Shown one piece after another: positions 9,084 through 18,000 of a DNA stretch of 64,000 nucleotides (position 1 is the stretch's first letter; every line of letters starts with the position of its first letter). The DNA is from Bradyrhizobium ottawaense. Lineage in GTDB: Bacteria; Pseudomonadota; Alphaproteobacteria; Rhizobiales; Xanthobacteraceae. The stretch is taken from contig NZ_LT629693.1 of the NCBI RefSeq assembly GCF_900099825.1, forward strand, positions 5,901,001-5,965,000, read 5' to 3'. The translations under genes were made by a program, and so were the position numbers. The notes beneath the pieces were generated by a model. The model searched no databases, was not told the origin of the DNA, and was given only the letters and a program-made list of their open reading frames with translations.

Positions 9084-9496
9084 GGCCGCACGCCGTCAGT
9101 CGAGGGCAGGCCCAGCGTCTCTCTCAGGTGGGACACGGACCCCTTTCCGAGATCCTGTAGGCCCAACAGCGTCTCGTCGGAAGCCTCACGGATTTCGCCG
9201 ACGGTTTTCCAGCCCGCGGCCGTCAGCGCGTTGCGGATCCGGGTAGAAAATCGGACCTTTTCAATTGGCGTGTCATCCGGCAATTCGGGCGCGGGGTAAA
9301 GCATTGGTCCTTCTACCGCCTCCCGCGCCAGGCGTTCTGCCTTCAGCCGTTCGCGGTTGTTAGAAAAAGCTTCCTCCGCAGTCTCGTGCTCGGTCATTGC
9401 CGCCTTAGCATCTCCTTCGCGAAATGCCTTTCGCGCTTCGCGCTCTGCTTTGGTGACCAATTTCGGCTGTTCGAAGTTGCCCGGAGGCTTAGTCAT
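9071..9496 (-). CDS. Small protein with RNA polymerase alpha-CTD-like helix-hairpin-helix domain
   Basis: The 141-residue protein has a charged, helical N-terminal half (residues 15-60, rich in Lys/Glu/Ala). Residues about 80-132 (TPIEKVRFSTRIRNALTAAG, then KTVGEIREASDETLLGLQDLGKGSV) match the alpha-subunit C-terminal domain fold that binds UP-element DNA and activators. It lacks the alpha N-terminal domain, so it is not a polymerase subunit. It may bind DNA or contact sigma/activators; this is inference. Start ATG 9496 follows AGGTGA. It heads a run of small minus-strand genes. Confidence 0.7.
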   Translation of the reverse strand: MTKPPGNFEQPKLVTKAEREARKAFREGDAKAAMTEHETAEEAFSNNRERLKAERLAREAVEGPMLYPAPELPDDTPIEKVRFSTRIRNALTAAGWKTVGEIREASDETLLGLQDLGKGSVSHLRETLGLPSTDGVRPDRG

Positions 9497-9527
9497 CTTT
9501 TCACCTGTATGCGGCAAAGCCGACCAC

Positions 9528-9771
9528 TTAGTCGCCGACCTCAATCAGTTTCGTTTCCTTTTGCTGACCACGAAGCTTTTTGCCCCCCGTTTTCTTGGAT
9601 TTCTTTTTCGCGTTCGCAATGAGCCGGTCAGGTTTCCGCTCAACCTCAGCGATGAGCTTTTTCATAACTTCGTCGCGAGCTTTTTTGCTCAGTGCATACC
9701 CGCTGATTGTTATCTTCAGCTTGTCTTTGCCGGCATGATACTCGTGCTCGATCTTCGGCTTTTTTTGACAT
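9528..9771 (-). pseudogene. Small basic protein, frame broken at an A7 run (or frameshifted)
   Basis: A well-formed frame ends at TAA 9530-9528 and encodes KPKIEHEYHAGKDKLKITIS followed by a lysine-rich tail (about 80 residues). It has no start codon of its own, because a stop lies just upstream. ATG 9771 is followed by TCA and a run of seven A on the coding strand (9766-9760); six A would join the ATG directly to the frame. It is therefore a one-base insertion, a sequencing error in the homopolymer, or +1 slippage. I do not recognise the family. Confidence 0.5.
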
Positions 9772-9800
9772 TTCGATTCCCCGCGGCGCCAGGCGACCTA

Positions 9801-9989
9801 TTAGCGTTTCACCTTCGACTTGGTAACGCGAGCCGGTCCGGTCTTTGGCAGCACAATGTCGGATTTAACGGCCATCTTGCGAATGCCCTTCGGTGTCCTA
9901 CCGGTACGATCAACAATCTCCTCAAACGACTTCGACGTCATGGCAATTTCCAAGAAGCGGCGCTGTTCCGCAAAGGACCATCGGGCCAT
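9801..9989 (-). CDS. Small helix-turn-helix-like protein
   Basis: The 62-residue basic protein starts MARWSFAEQRRFLEIAMTSKS, then FEEIVDRTGRTPKGIRKMAV. This pattern resembles the Myb/SANT-like or GcrA-like small HTH proteins common in Bradyrhizobium, in which a tryptophan-led first helix is followed by a recognition helix after RTP. It is probably a DNA-binding protein; target unknown. It lies between two other small genes on the same strand. Confidence 0.6.
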   Translation of the reverse strand: MARWSFAEQRRFLEIAMTSKSFEEIVDRTGRTPKGIRKMAVKSDIVLPKTGPARVTKSKVKR

Positions 9990-10024
9990 CCTTCAGCCCG
10001 AGCTCGACCAGCGGGAGGCATTCG

Positions 10025-10195
10025 CTAATATGTCAGCGGCAGCACTCGTTGCACAATCGCACCGAGGCAAACGAGCACCACGAGCAACTTGAGCAGATTT
10101 GCTAGTCGACCGTCGGTGGCGAACTTGTCGATGGCCCAAAAGCAGATTGCGCCGACGACGACGATAATTAAAACCCCTATCAGAACTGAAATCAT
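10025..10195 (-). CDS. Small two-helix membrane protein
   Basis: The 56-residue protein starts at ATG 10195 and ends at TAG 10027-10025. Residues 2-20 (ISVLIGVLIIVVVGAICFWA) form one hydrophobic helix and residues 32-52 another, joined by a short polar loop. This layout resembles the Thivi_2564-type small membrane proteins. Function is unknown. It is too short to have been found by length-limited gene calling. Confidence 0.6.
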   Translation of the reverse strand: MISVLIGVLIIVVVGAICFWAIDKFATDGRLANLLKLLVVLVCLGAIVQRVLPLTY

Positions 10196-10220
10196 GGTGC
10201 CCTCGTTATGCTGTCAAACT

Positions 10221-10610
10221 TTATTTCGTCTTCACCTTCGGCTGATCCACGCGAGCCTCGCGAAACTCTGTCGGCCCCTTGGTGAGCCGTCGCCGGCGTA
10301 GGGCTCGTTCTTCCGGCGGCGCGGCGGGATCGATAATCTTTTCGATGGCCTTTGTGGCGAGCTCCTGAGCGCGCAATCTCCGACCGGGCTTGCCGATGGG
10401 CTGTCCTGACGTCTTGACCGTGAGCCCGAGCTCGACCAGCCGGCGGATGGCTTCGGGGCGCGAAAGATCTGGCTCTTTCTGTTTGTCTATCCAGAAATCC
10501 AATGCAGCCAAAGGCGCGTCGAGCATCCGCACGCCGATCGTTGTGCCCGTCCCAGTGGTAACGGGGCGGCCTTTTCTTTTCGCGCTAGCGCTAATTGACT
10601 TTGCCATCAT
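10221..10610 (-). CDS. Ribbon-helix-helix protein
   Basis: The 129-residue protein has a basic N-terminus (KSISASAKRKGRP), then a ribbon-helix-helix-like core at about 22-68: TIGVRMLDAPLAALDFWIDK, then DLSRPEAIRRLVELGL. A long basic C-terminal tail (KPGRRLRAQELATKAIEKII) follows. Such proteins bind operator DNA as dimers. Two adjacent ATG codons (10610 and 10607) have no Shine-Dalgarno sequence. Both lie in the loop of an 11-bp inverted repeat, which suggests autoregulation. Confidence 0.75.
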   Translation of the reverse strand: MMAKSISASAKRKGRPVTTGTGTTIGVRMLDAPLAALDFWIDKQKEPDLSRPEAIRRLVELGLTVKTSGQPIGKPGRRLRAQELATKAIEKIIDPAAPPEERALRRRRLTKGPTEFREARVDQPKVKTK

Positions 10611-10621
10611 TTAGCGCTAGC
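10584..10621. promoter_or_regulatory. 11-bp perfect inverted repeat straddling the RHH start codon
   Basis: GCTAGCGCTAA (10584-10594) and TTAGCGCTAGC (10611-10621) are perfect inverted repeats separated by 16 bases containing both candidate ATG codons. Each arm holds smaller palindromes (AGCGCT, GCTAGC). It could be the operator of the RHH protein, an mRNA hairpin presenting the start in its loop, or both. Confidence 0.6.
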
Positions 10622-10681
10622 ACAAAATCAAGCCGAGGGGAAGCAGCGAACGTCCGCCCCGGCTCGGCGGCTCGGCCTGTG

Positions 10682-11527
10682 TCAGCGTGATGCGGTCGAG
10701 CGGCTCATGACTTGCTGGATCGTCTTTGTGGCGACGCGGGTATAGAGCGCCGTGGTGTCGAGCTTGGCATGGCCGAGCAGGACCTGGATCACCCGGATAT
10801 CGATGTTCTGCTCGAGCAAGTGAGTGGCGAAGCTGTGCCGCAAGGTGTGGAGCGATACGCGCTTGTCGATCTCGGCTCTATCGGCGGCGGCATGGCATGC
10901 GCGGTTGAGTTGGCGCATCGTCAGTGGGTTCAGCCGGTTCTGTCCCGGAAACAGCCAGCCTTGTGGCCGCGCCAGCTTCCACCAGGCCCGCAGCAGAGCG
11001 AGCAGATGCGGGGACAGCATGACATAGCGATCCTTGCGGCCTTTGCCTTGCTCGACCCGGATCACCATGCGCTGGCTGTCGATGTCGGATACCTTCAGTG
11101 CCACCACTTCAGAAGCACGTAATCCTGCTCCGTAAGCCACGCTCAACGCCGTCTTGTATTTGAGCGATGGTGCCGCATCGAGCAGGCGCGCCACTTCCTC
11201 CGGACTCAGCACCACCGGCAGCTTGCTGGGTTCATGGACGAATGCCGTGCGCTCCACGATATCCGGCCGCCCGAGCGTGACCTTGAAGAAAAACTGCAGC
11301 GTCGAGATGGTCTGGTTGAGAGTAGGAACACCGGCGCCGCTCCCCGCCAAATGGAGCTGGTAGCGACGGAGGTCTTCGAAGTTCGCCGTATCGGGCGAGC
11401 GGCCGAGATAGGCGGCGAAGTTCTTGACCCTTTGAAGGTAGTCATGTTGGGTCTTCGGCGCGAACTTCCGGATCGTCATGTCTTCGATCATGCGCCGGCG
11501 TAACGGGCTCATTGCCTGGTCGGTCAT
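10682..11527 (-). CDS. Tyrosine recombinase of the IS91-associated type
   Basis: The 281-residue integrase has an N-terminal SAM-like core-binding domain (residues about 10-95, MTIRKFAPKTQHDYLQRVKNF). The catalytic domain retains the pentad: Arg in AYGAGLRASE, His/Arg in HTLRHSFAT, His in LLGHAKL, and Tyr in TTALYTRV. This subfamily normally precedes an IS91-type rolling-circle transposase, but none is present here. The gene is therefore solitary or a remnant of an IS91-like unit. All catalytic residues are intact, so it may still be active. Confidence 0.85.
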   Translation of the reverse strand: MTDQAMSPLRRRMIEDMTIRKFAPKTQHDYLQRVKNFAAYLGRSPDTANFEDLRRYQLHLAGSGAGVPTLNQTISTLQFFFKVTLGRPDIVERTAFVHEPSKLPVVLSPEEVARLLDAAPSLKYKTALSVAYGAGLRASEVVALKVSDIDSQRMVIRVEQGKGRKDRYVMLSPHLLALLRAWWKLARPQGWLFPGQNRLNPLTMRQLNRACHAAADRAEIDKRVSLHTLRHSFATHLLEQNIDIRVIQVLLGHAKLDTTALYTRVATKTIQQVMSRSTASR

Positions 11528-11671
11528 GGGGAGGCTCCTGTCTGGAGTGAGGGTTGCAACTCCTCATCTTCAGACAGGACGCGCCTCTTATCTCTCCCCA
11601 CCCCGCGCGGTTGGCTGCGGAGCGCTACCGCGCGAGCGGTTTAGACCGTATGTCCCTTTCCATGTGAAGGC

Positions 11672-11743
11672 GACTCGCCCTCGATGTGATGACGAGGGTT
11701 GCCCGGATAGGCCGGGTAGAGCCTCACACAAGGAGGGCGAGTC
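11672..11743 (+). promoter_or_regulatory. Structured leader of IS110 transposase sequestering its ribosome site
   Basis: GACTCGCCCTC (11672-11682) and GAGGGCGAGTC (11733-11743) form a perfect 11-bp inverted repeat whose second arm contains the AAGGAGG ribosome site and abuts the ATG at 11744. Inside are two alternative hairpins, CCCTCG/CGAGGG and CCCGG/CCGGG. It may restrain transposase translation or be part of a bridge RNA; IS110-group elements encode guide RNAs in their left ends. Confidence 0.55.
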
Positions 11744-12871
11744 ATGGAGCATCATAGCGAAGCGTTCGTGGCGTTGGACACTGCGAAATTGCGCAATGCG
11801 GTGGCGATTGCCGATGCCGGTCGAAACGGTGAGATTCGCTATCTCGGCGAGATCGACAATACTGAAGCCGAGACACGTAAGCTCGTGGCAAAACTCGCGA
11901 GCAAACATGCTCGATTGACGTTCTGCTACGAGGCTGGCCCGACAGGTTACGGTCTCTACCGCTTGATCAAGAGCATCGGCCATGACTGCATTGTGGTGGC
12001 ACCGTCGCTGATCCCATCCAAGCCAGGTGATCGGGTCAAAACCAATCGGCGCGACGCCGTCAATCTCGTGAAGCTGCTCAGGGCCGGTGAGCTGACGGCG
12101 GTCTGGGTGCCTGATGAGCGTCACGAGGCGATGCGGGACCTCGTGCGGGCTCGCGATGCCGCGGTTAAGGACTACAGAATCAAGCGCCAGAACGTCTCCT
12201 CGCTTCTGCTTCGTCTCGGCCGTCACTATCCGGGCAAGAAAACCTGGGGGCGGACGCACATCAACTGGCTCACCGGCCTCAAGCTTGAGCATCGCGAGCA
12301 GCGCATCGCCTTCGAAGAAATGCTGTTGGCTGTACGACAGGTCCGGGAACGGATCGAGCGGTTGGAACAGGCCATGCGCGAGGCCGTGGCGGACTGGACT
12401 CTGGCACCAGTCATCGAGGCAGTGCAGGCGATGCGTGGCATCGACATGGTCGGGGCGATCGCGTTCTTGGCCGAGCTTGGCGATCTGTCGCGCTTCGAGA
12501 ACCCCCGTCAGTTGATGGCCTATCTTGGCCTTACCCCGTCAGAGAGATCGACCGGGGAGAGCGTCAAACGCGGTGGCATCACCAAGGCCGGCAACACGCG
12601 TGCACGACGGCTGCTCATCGAGGCTGCGTGGAGCTACCGATTCCCGCCACGCGTCAGCAAGGACATGCAGACCAGGATCGGGGCCGCGCCACGGACGGCC
12701 CGCGAGATTGCCTGGAAGGCGCAGATGCGGCTTTGTGGCCGCTTCAGGACACTGACGCGGAAGGGCAAGCGGCCGACGATCGTGGTGACTGCGATCGCCC
12801 GCGAGCTGTCAGCCTTCATCTGGGCGATCAACCGTGAGTTCGTAGGATCTCATGCGACGGCGAACCGGTAG
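11744..12871 (+). CDS. IS110-family transposase (DEDD)
   Basis: The 375-residue RNA-guided recombinase has an N-terminal RuvC-like DEDD domain: Asp in ALDTAKLR, Glu in CYEAGPTG, and two Asp in RRDAVNLVKLL and after. The C-terminal Transposase_20 domain starts near 235 (AMRGIDMVGAIAFLAELGD) and contains the LGLTPSERSTGES segment with the candidate catalytic serine. It is full length and apparently intact. It is distinct in sequence from the two IS110-family proteins at 24.6 and 25.9 kb. Confidence 0.92.
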   Translation: MEHHSEAFVALDTAKLRNAVAIADAGRNGEIRYLGEIDNTEAETRKLVAKLASKHARLTFCYEAGPTGYGLYRLIKSIGHDCIVVAPSLIPSKPGDRVKTNRRDAVNLVKLLRAGELTAVWVPDERHEAMRDLVRARDAAVKDYRIKRQNVSSLLLRLGRHYPGKKTWGRTHINWLTGLKLEHREQRIAFEEMLLAVRQVRERIERLEQAMREAVADWTLAPVIEAVQAMRGIDMVGAIAFLAELGDLSRFENPRQLMAYLGLTPSERSTGESVKRGGITKAGNTRARRLLIEAAWSYRFPPRVSKDMQTRIGAAPRTAREIAWKAQMRLCGRFRTLTRKGKRPTIVVTAIARELSAFIWAINREFVGSHATANR

Positions 12872-13492
12872 ACCGGGGTCATGGACCGCTCGAGCTATGA
12901 AGGGCTCGACCGGCCCACAACCCCTCCCGTCCTCACACGTAGCAACAGGCTAATATCAGCGGAGCATCATCGAACATCAATCGTGCAGCAGCGAGGGCGG
13001 GGCCACGGCAGGGGAACTCCCGCTTGGACTATGTGGCCGATCGCAAGATCGATGCCCGCGTTTAGACAGGGACAGCCCCGGACGAACAAACGGAAATGCG
13101 GTACCCAACCCGCGAATCAGAGTTTGATCACCGACGTCTTCAGGTCCCGCCCTCACCCCTGCACGATCTATCGCCCAGACCCTCAAGCCAGAATGGCAGT
13201 AAGAGGGCGATCAATCGCGCGTTCGGCGCTTGACGAGGGACATCAGAGTCTTTTGACCCCAAGCCGACATCGGCGCGGACAAGGAAATCCGTCCTGCTCC
13301 GCTACCACGCTGTTGGTGCTCTCTCTAAACCAAGTTCCCAAGTTCCCGAAGGCTCGTCACCGTAAGGGACCTCATACTTTCCATCGAGCAGCCTTGCTTT
13401 GGTCAAACCGGCATGGAGTGTAACAGAACGTCGTCCGACCTAGCGTAAATCCGCCGGCCACCTCATGGCGGTGACATTGAACTGGGTACCGA
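12872..13492. other. Noncoding right flank of IS110 and unassigned spacer
   Basis: I see no convincing gene. The first 390 bases probably belong to the insertion sequence; the remainder (about 13263-13492) holds no recognised feature. Confidence 0.4.
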
Positions 13493-14281
13493 ATGGATAC
13501 CACGCTGAACCCGAAGCAAACCGATATGCGCCATGGCCTGGTCGCTGACGCGGATCAAGAGCTCGCGCGGGCTTATGAACAGATCACGCGTGCGGATGAA
13601 CAGCTCGTGCGCGCGGAGGAACAGCTTTCCAAACTAGAACACGATGCCGCGCCTCGACATCGGCTGGCCCGCATGAATCGCCGTGGGCGGGCGGTACGCG
13701 GCTTCACTGGCTTGCTGTTGGCAGCCTTCATCGGTATCGCTGCCATGGTTTCGCAATCTTCCTATGGCGATACAGCTAGGCCGATTATCGCGAGGTGGGT
13801 GCCGCAATACGTCCCGAGTTCATCGCTGGCGCTCGAAAGCCGGGCGCTGCCCGCGCAGCCAGGCCTAGCTACCGTTCAGGCGGCGGCCGTGGACACAGCA
13901 TCTCCACAGCCAGCGGCTCTGGCTCAGAGCGCACCGGAAGGCGCGGCGCCGACCACCGCCGGCCTGTCGCCCGAGTTGACGCAGCTGCTTCAGTCGATGA
14001 CGCGCGATCTCGCAACCGTGGGGCAAGGAATCGAGCAGCTCAAGGCCGGCCAGGAACAGATGGCCCGCGAAAATGCGAACGCCGCCGAGCAGCTCAAGGC
14101 CATCCAGGAAAAAATGGCCCGCGTCGTTGCCAAGGCTTCCGAGCAGAATCTACGGCCCACATCGGCGCCTCCACTGCGGCCGATTGCCACCCCGACGCGT
14201 AAGCCTGTGCTGACGCAACAGTCGCCGCAAGCCAGGGCGCGGCCGCAGGCCCCAACGCAGTTGCAGCCGGACGACCAGTAG
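13493..14281 (+). CDS. Membrane-anchored coiled-coil protein, unknown function
   Basis: The 262-residue protein has three parts. A heptad-rich N-terminus repeats EQITRADEQLVRAEEQLSKLE (residues about 25-50). A single transmembrane helix spans about 68-88 (AVRGFTGLLLAAFIGIAAMV). A large Ala/Pro/Gln-rich periplasmic part contains a second repeated coil (IEQLKAGQEQMARENANAAEQ, then LKAIQEKMARV) and a proline-rich basic tail. Similar proteins are widespread in Bradyrhizobium without assigned function. No partner gene is adjacent. Confidence 0.7.
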   Translation: MDTTLNPKQTDMRHGLVADADQELARAYEQITRADEQLVRAEEQLSKLEHDAAPRHRLARMNRRGRAVRGFTGLLLAAFIGIAAMVSQSSYGDTARPIIARWVPQYVPSSSLALESRALPAQPGLATVQAAAVDTASPQPAALAQSAPEGAAPTTAGLSPELTQLLQSMTRDLATVGQGIEQLKAGQEQMARENANAAEQLKAIQEKMARVVAKASEQNLRPTSAPPLRPIATPTRKPVLTQQSPQARARPQAPTQLQPDDQ

Positions 14282-14421
14282 TAGTTGTCCTTCGGCGCTG
14301 CGACGGAACCGGGTCGGATCAAGACAAAGACGAAACTTCAGAAGCCGTGAAGCTTCTCTGACCAGTATGGCGTGAATCACCAATCAGTCTGGCAAGGGCT
14401 GTTACGTGCAAGTCCGTTCCT

Positions 14422-14647
14422 GGCAGATACTGTTGAAAAAGTCGAAAATCGAACGACCCCAAAAATCTCGCAAATGCTGATTTTTGGACAACTCTATCGT
14501 TAAGATGCGCCGTAGCGCCGATACGAAAGGCCGCGGTCGTTTTTCAGAGATGCGACGAGGCCCCTCACATCGTCGCGCACGAAGCGCATCAGCGGCTCTA
14601 GAAAATTTCGTCCGCCGCCCCCAAAAGACTTTTTCAACAGTATCCGC
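14422..14647. mobile_element. MITE-like element with 21-bp inverted ends
   Basis: A left end GGCAGATACTGTTGAAAAAG (14422, continuing GTC to 14443) is matched by an inverted right end (14627-14647, GACTTTTTCAACAGTATCCGC) differing at one position. The 180 bases between are noncoding. A third related end lies at 18396-18417, so the family is dispersed. Confidence 0.55.
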
Positions 14648-15056
14648 ACGAAGCTGCCGAACCGGGATGTCCGCAGTTCGGTCGCTACCGAGAGGAAAGC
14701 GGACGTTTCCCTGATGGCCCAATTTGGTCGAGAATGACCCAAGGCAGACCTCCGCGAGTCTTTTGTCGCCGGCTCATGGACCCGCTTAATCAGTCGCCGG
14801 CGTCGACCACATCAGCCTGGTTGCGTAACGCTGCGAGCGGGTTCCAGCATTGCTGCCGAAATCGGGCGCGTACAGCAATCCCACCGTTCTCTTCATGCCA
14901 TGCCCTGCTTGGTACGGGTACTGATCACCACCTTGGCAAAAATCGAGGGGCCAGCCGCAGCCGAATTGCCGCAAACAAGACGTAATATTGCGACAACGTT
15001 TCTATTGCTGTGGTCCAAAATTCGGCTAGCCGCTAACCAGACAGTCGGTGGAGCCA
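14648..15056. other. Intergenic region upstream of cyclase
   Basis: About 400 bases without a supported gene. The first 100 bases contain TGTCCGC-like and GCGGACG segments of the kind that recur between genes in Bradyrhizobium. No clear promoter hexamers were found. Confidence 0.35.
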
Positions 15057-18000
15057 ATGCAGCAGATTGCGGACTGGCTCGAGAAGCTTGGGCTTGGGCA
15101 ATACGCGCTGCGTTTTGCCCAGAACGGGATTGATCTGAGTGTCCTTCCCGAACTAACGGACCAGGACTTCGATAGGCTCGGGGTCCTGCTCGGCCATCGT
15201 CGTAAAATGCTGCGCGTGATCGCCGAACTCAATCAAGCCGAATTGGTCGCCGAGCCGGCGCGTCGGCACGATGCCGAGCGACGCCACCTCACCGTAATGT
15301 TCTGCGATCTGGTAGGCTCGACTGCACTCTCGGCGCGCCTCGATCCCGAGGACATGTGGGAGGTGATCCGTGCCTATCGGGCCGCTTGCGCGAGGGTCAT
15401 TGCCACTTATGACGGCATTATCGCCAGGTTTGCGGGCGACGGAATACTCGCCTATTTCGGCTATCCCCGCGCACACGAGGATGACGCGGAGCGCGCAGTG
15501 CGAGCGGGGCTCGACATCATCGCCGCGATAGGTCCGCTCGAAACGCGCGCGGAAGAACGGGTTGAGGTGCGGATCGCCATTGCGACCGGGCTTGTGGTGG
15601 TAGGCGACCTCATCAGCGGAGGCGCGTCAGAGGAGCAGGCAATGGTCGGCGATACACCGAACGTCGCTGCCCGGCTCCAGAGCTTGGCGGAGCCGGGGGC
15701 GGTTGTCGTTGCTGATTCGACGCGCCAGCTGCTTGGCGATTTATTCACTTTTCACAACCTCGGCCGCCGCGAGGTCAAGGGCATCTCCCAACCCATCGCG
15801 GTCTGGGCGGTCGAAGGTGCAGCCGCATCGGAGAGCCGCTTCGAGGCGGTGCGCACCGCGCGCTCGATGGGCTTTGTCGGCCGCAAGGCAGAGATCGCGT
15901 TCGCGCTCTCGCGCCAGCGGCTGGCGTGGCAGGGCCAAGGCCAAGTGGTGTTGATTTCTGGCGAGGCAGGGATCGGCAAATCGCGCATCGTGGCAACGCT
16001 CTCCGAGAGCCTCGCGTTGGGGTCGCACCGCCGGGTGCGCTATCAGTGCTCGCCCTACCACACGAACAGTGCGCTTCATCCCTTCATCGCTCAGTTCGAG
16101 CGCGCTGCCGGCATTAGGTCACAGGACACGCCCGGGCAAAAGCTCGACAAAGTTGAAGCAACGCTGGCGCTTGGTACGCAGCAGGTGGCTACAGCGACGC
16201 CGCTCATTGCCGCGCTTCTTTCGATTACAACCGGCGAGCGCTATCCGCCGCTCGGCTTGAGTCCAGCGCAGCAGCGGCGACAGACATTCGCCACCCTTCT
16301 CGACCAGCTTGAGGGCTTGGCACGGCAGCAACCGCTGCTGATTGTCTGCGAGGATATGCATTGGGCTGATGCTACGACGCTCGAGCTGTTCGACCTCTCG
16401 GTCGATCGGATCAGGGGACTGCCGATCCTCGTGCTCATGACATTCCGGCCCGAGTTCGAGCCGCCTTGGACCGGCCTTGCCAACGTCAGCCTGCTGCGGC
16501 TCGATCGGCTCGACCGGCAGGACACGCGCGCTCTGGTCGAGCAGGTGACCGTCGGTCGGCAGCTGCCAGGCGAAATGATGACGCAGATCATCGACAGGAC
16601 AGATGGTATCCCACTGTTCGTCGAGGAGTTGACCAAGATGGTGCTGGAGTCCGGACTGCTCGTGGAAGATACCGGACGCTATCGCCTCGATAGTCCGCTA
16701 CCACCGCTCGCCATTCCCGCGACGCTGCAGGACTCGCTTATGGCGCGGCTCGACCGGTTGGCGCCGGTCAAGGAGGTGGCACAGATAGGCGCTGCCATTG
16801 GCCGCGACTTCTCATACACACTGCTGCGATGTGTGGCGGGGCGCGATGATCTGGCGCTGAGCGCCGCACTGGGGCAGCTCGAAGAGGCCGAACTGCTATT
16901 GCGCCGCGGAACGCCGCCGGAAGCGAGCTATAGCTTCAAGCATGCGTTGGTTCAGGAAGCGGCTTACGAGAGCCTGCTCAAGAGCCGCCGGCACCTGCTT
17001 CATAAACACATTGGCGATGTCCTGCGCGATCGGTTTCCAGTCATCGCCGAGACCGAGCCGGAAGTCGTGGCATACCACTTCACCGAAGCGGGGCTGAGCG
17101 AGGTAGCCTTCGAGTGGTGGCGCAAGGCGGGCCAGCAGGCGTTGAAGCGCTCGGCATATTCTGAGGCAATCGCACATCTCGCTAAGGCGGTTGCCATCGC
17201 CGATGAGTTGCCTGATGAGCCGGGCGGGCCCATGAACCGGCTCCATCTTCAAATCGCATATGGCCGCGCGCTGCGGGGCAGCCTTGGGTACAGCGCCCCC
17301 GAAACGGTGGCCGCATGGACGCGCGCCCGACAGTTCGCAGCTGACATCAATGATCCGGTTGAACTGGCGCCGATCAATTCGGGCCTATTCAATGCCAGTT
17401 TGAATCACGGCGAGATCGCACCGATGCGGGAGTTGGCGGAGGCAATAATGAGCGCCGCCAACCGGCGACCGGAATCGCCGGTGGCCGCAGTCGTCGCACA
17501 CTGGACAAGCGGGGTGACCTGCTGGTTCGGGGGCGATTACTTGAACGCGAGAGTGCATCTTGAGCAAGCACTCGCGATCTATGGTGCCGAGCCGAATCCC
17601 GCGACCTTCAAGGCGTCGACGCTGGACCTGCCGTCCGTTATCATCCGGTTTCTTGCTCTGGTGCTTTGGCCGCTCGGGAAGATTGATCGATCGCGCCGGC
17701 TCGCCGAGGAAGCGGTGAGTGCTCCGGGAGAAAAGCGCGCGCTTGCTCAAGCCAATGCGCTCGTTCATAAGGCCGTTTTCGACGGACTATGCGGGGTGCA
17801 TCCTCGCATGTTGCAACAAACAGAGACGATCCTTTCCCTCGCCCGCGAGCACGCGATGCCGCTGTATGTGGCCGCTGGCACGCACCTAAGCGGCTTGGCA
17901 AAGTGGCGTGCCGGCGACCGAATGGGTGGACTCGCGGAAATGCGCCGAGGCTGGACATTACTTCACGAAAATGACTGCTACCTTTGTGAACCATTTTGGG

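Larger units (their letters stand above)
11660..13262 (+). mobile_element. IS110-family insertion sequence (ends approximate)
   Basis: The transposase is flanked by a structured left segment (about 11660-11743) and about 390 bases of noncoding DNA on the right. IS110 elements lack terminal inverted repeats, so the ends cannot be fixed by inspection. The limits given are a guess based on where noncoding sequence stops looking structured. Confidence 0.4.

Noticed and set aside
14484..14714. Coding sequence inside the MITE-like region
   Set aside because: Short frames on both strands with no motif; inverted ends explain the structure better.
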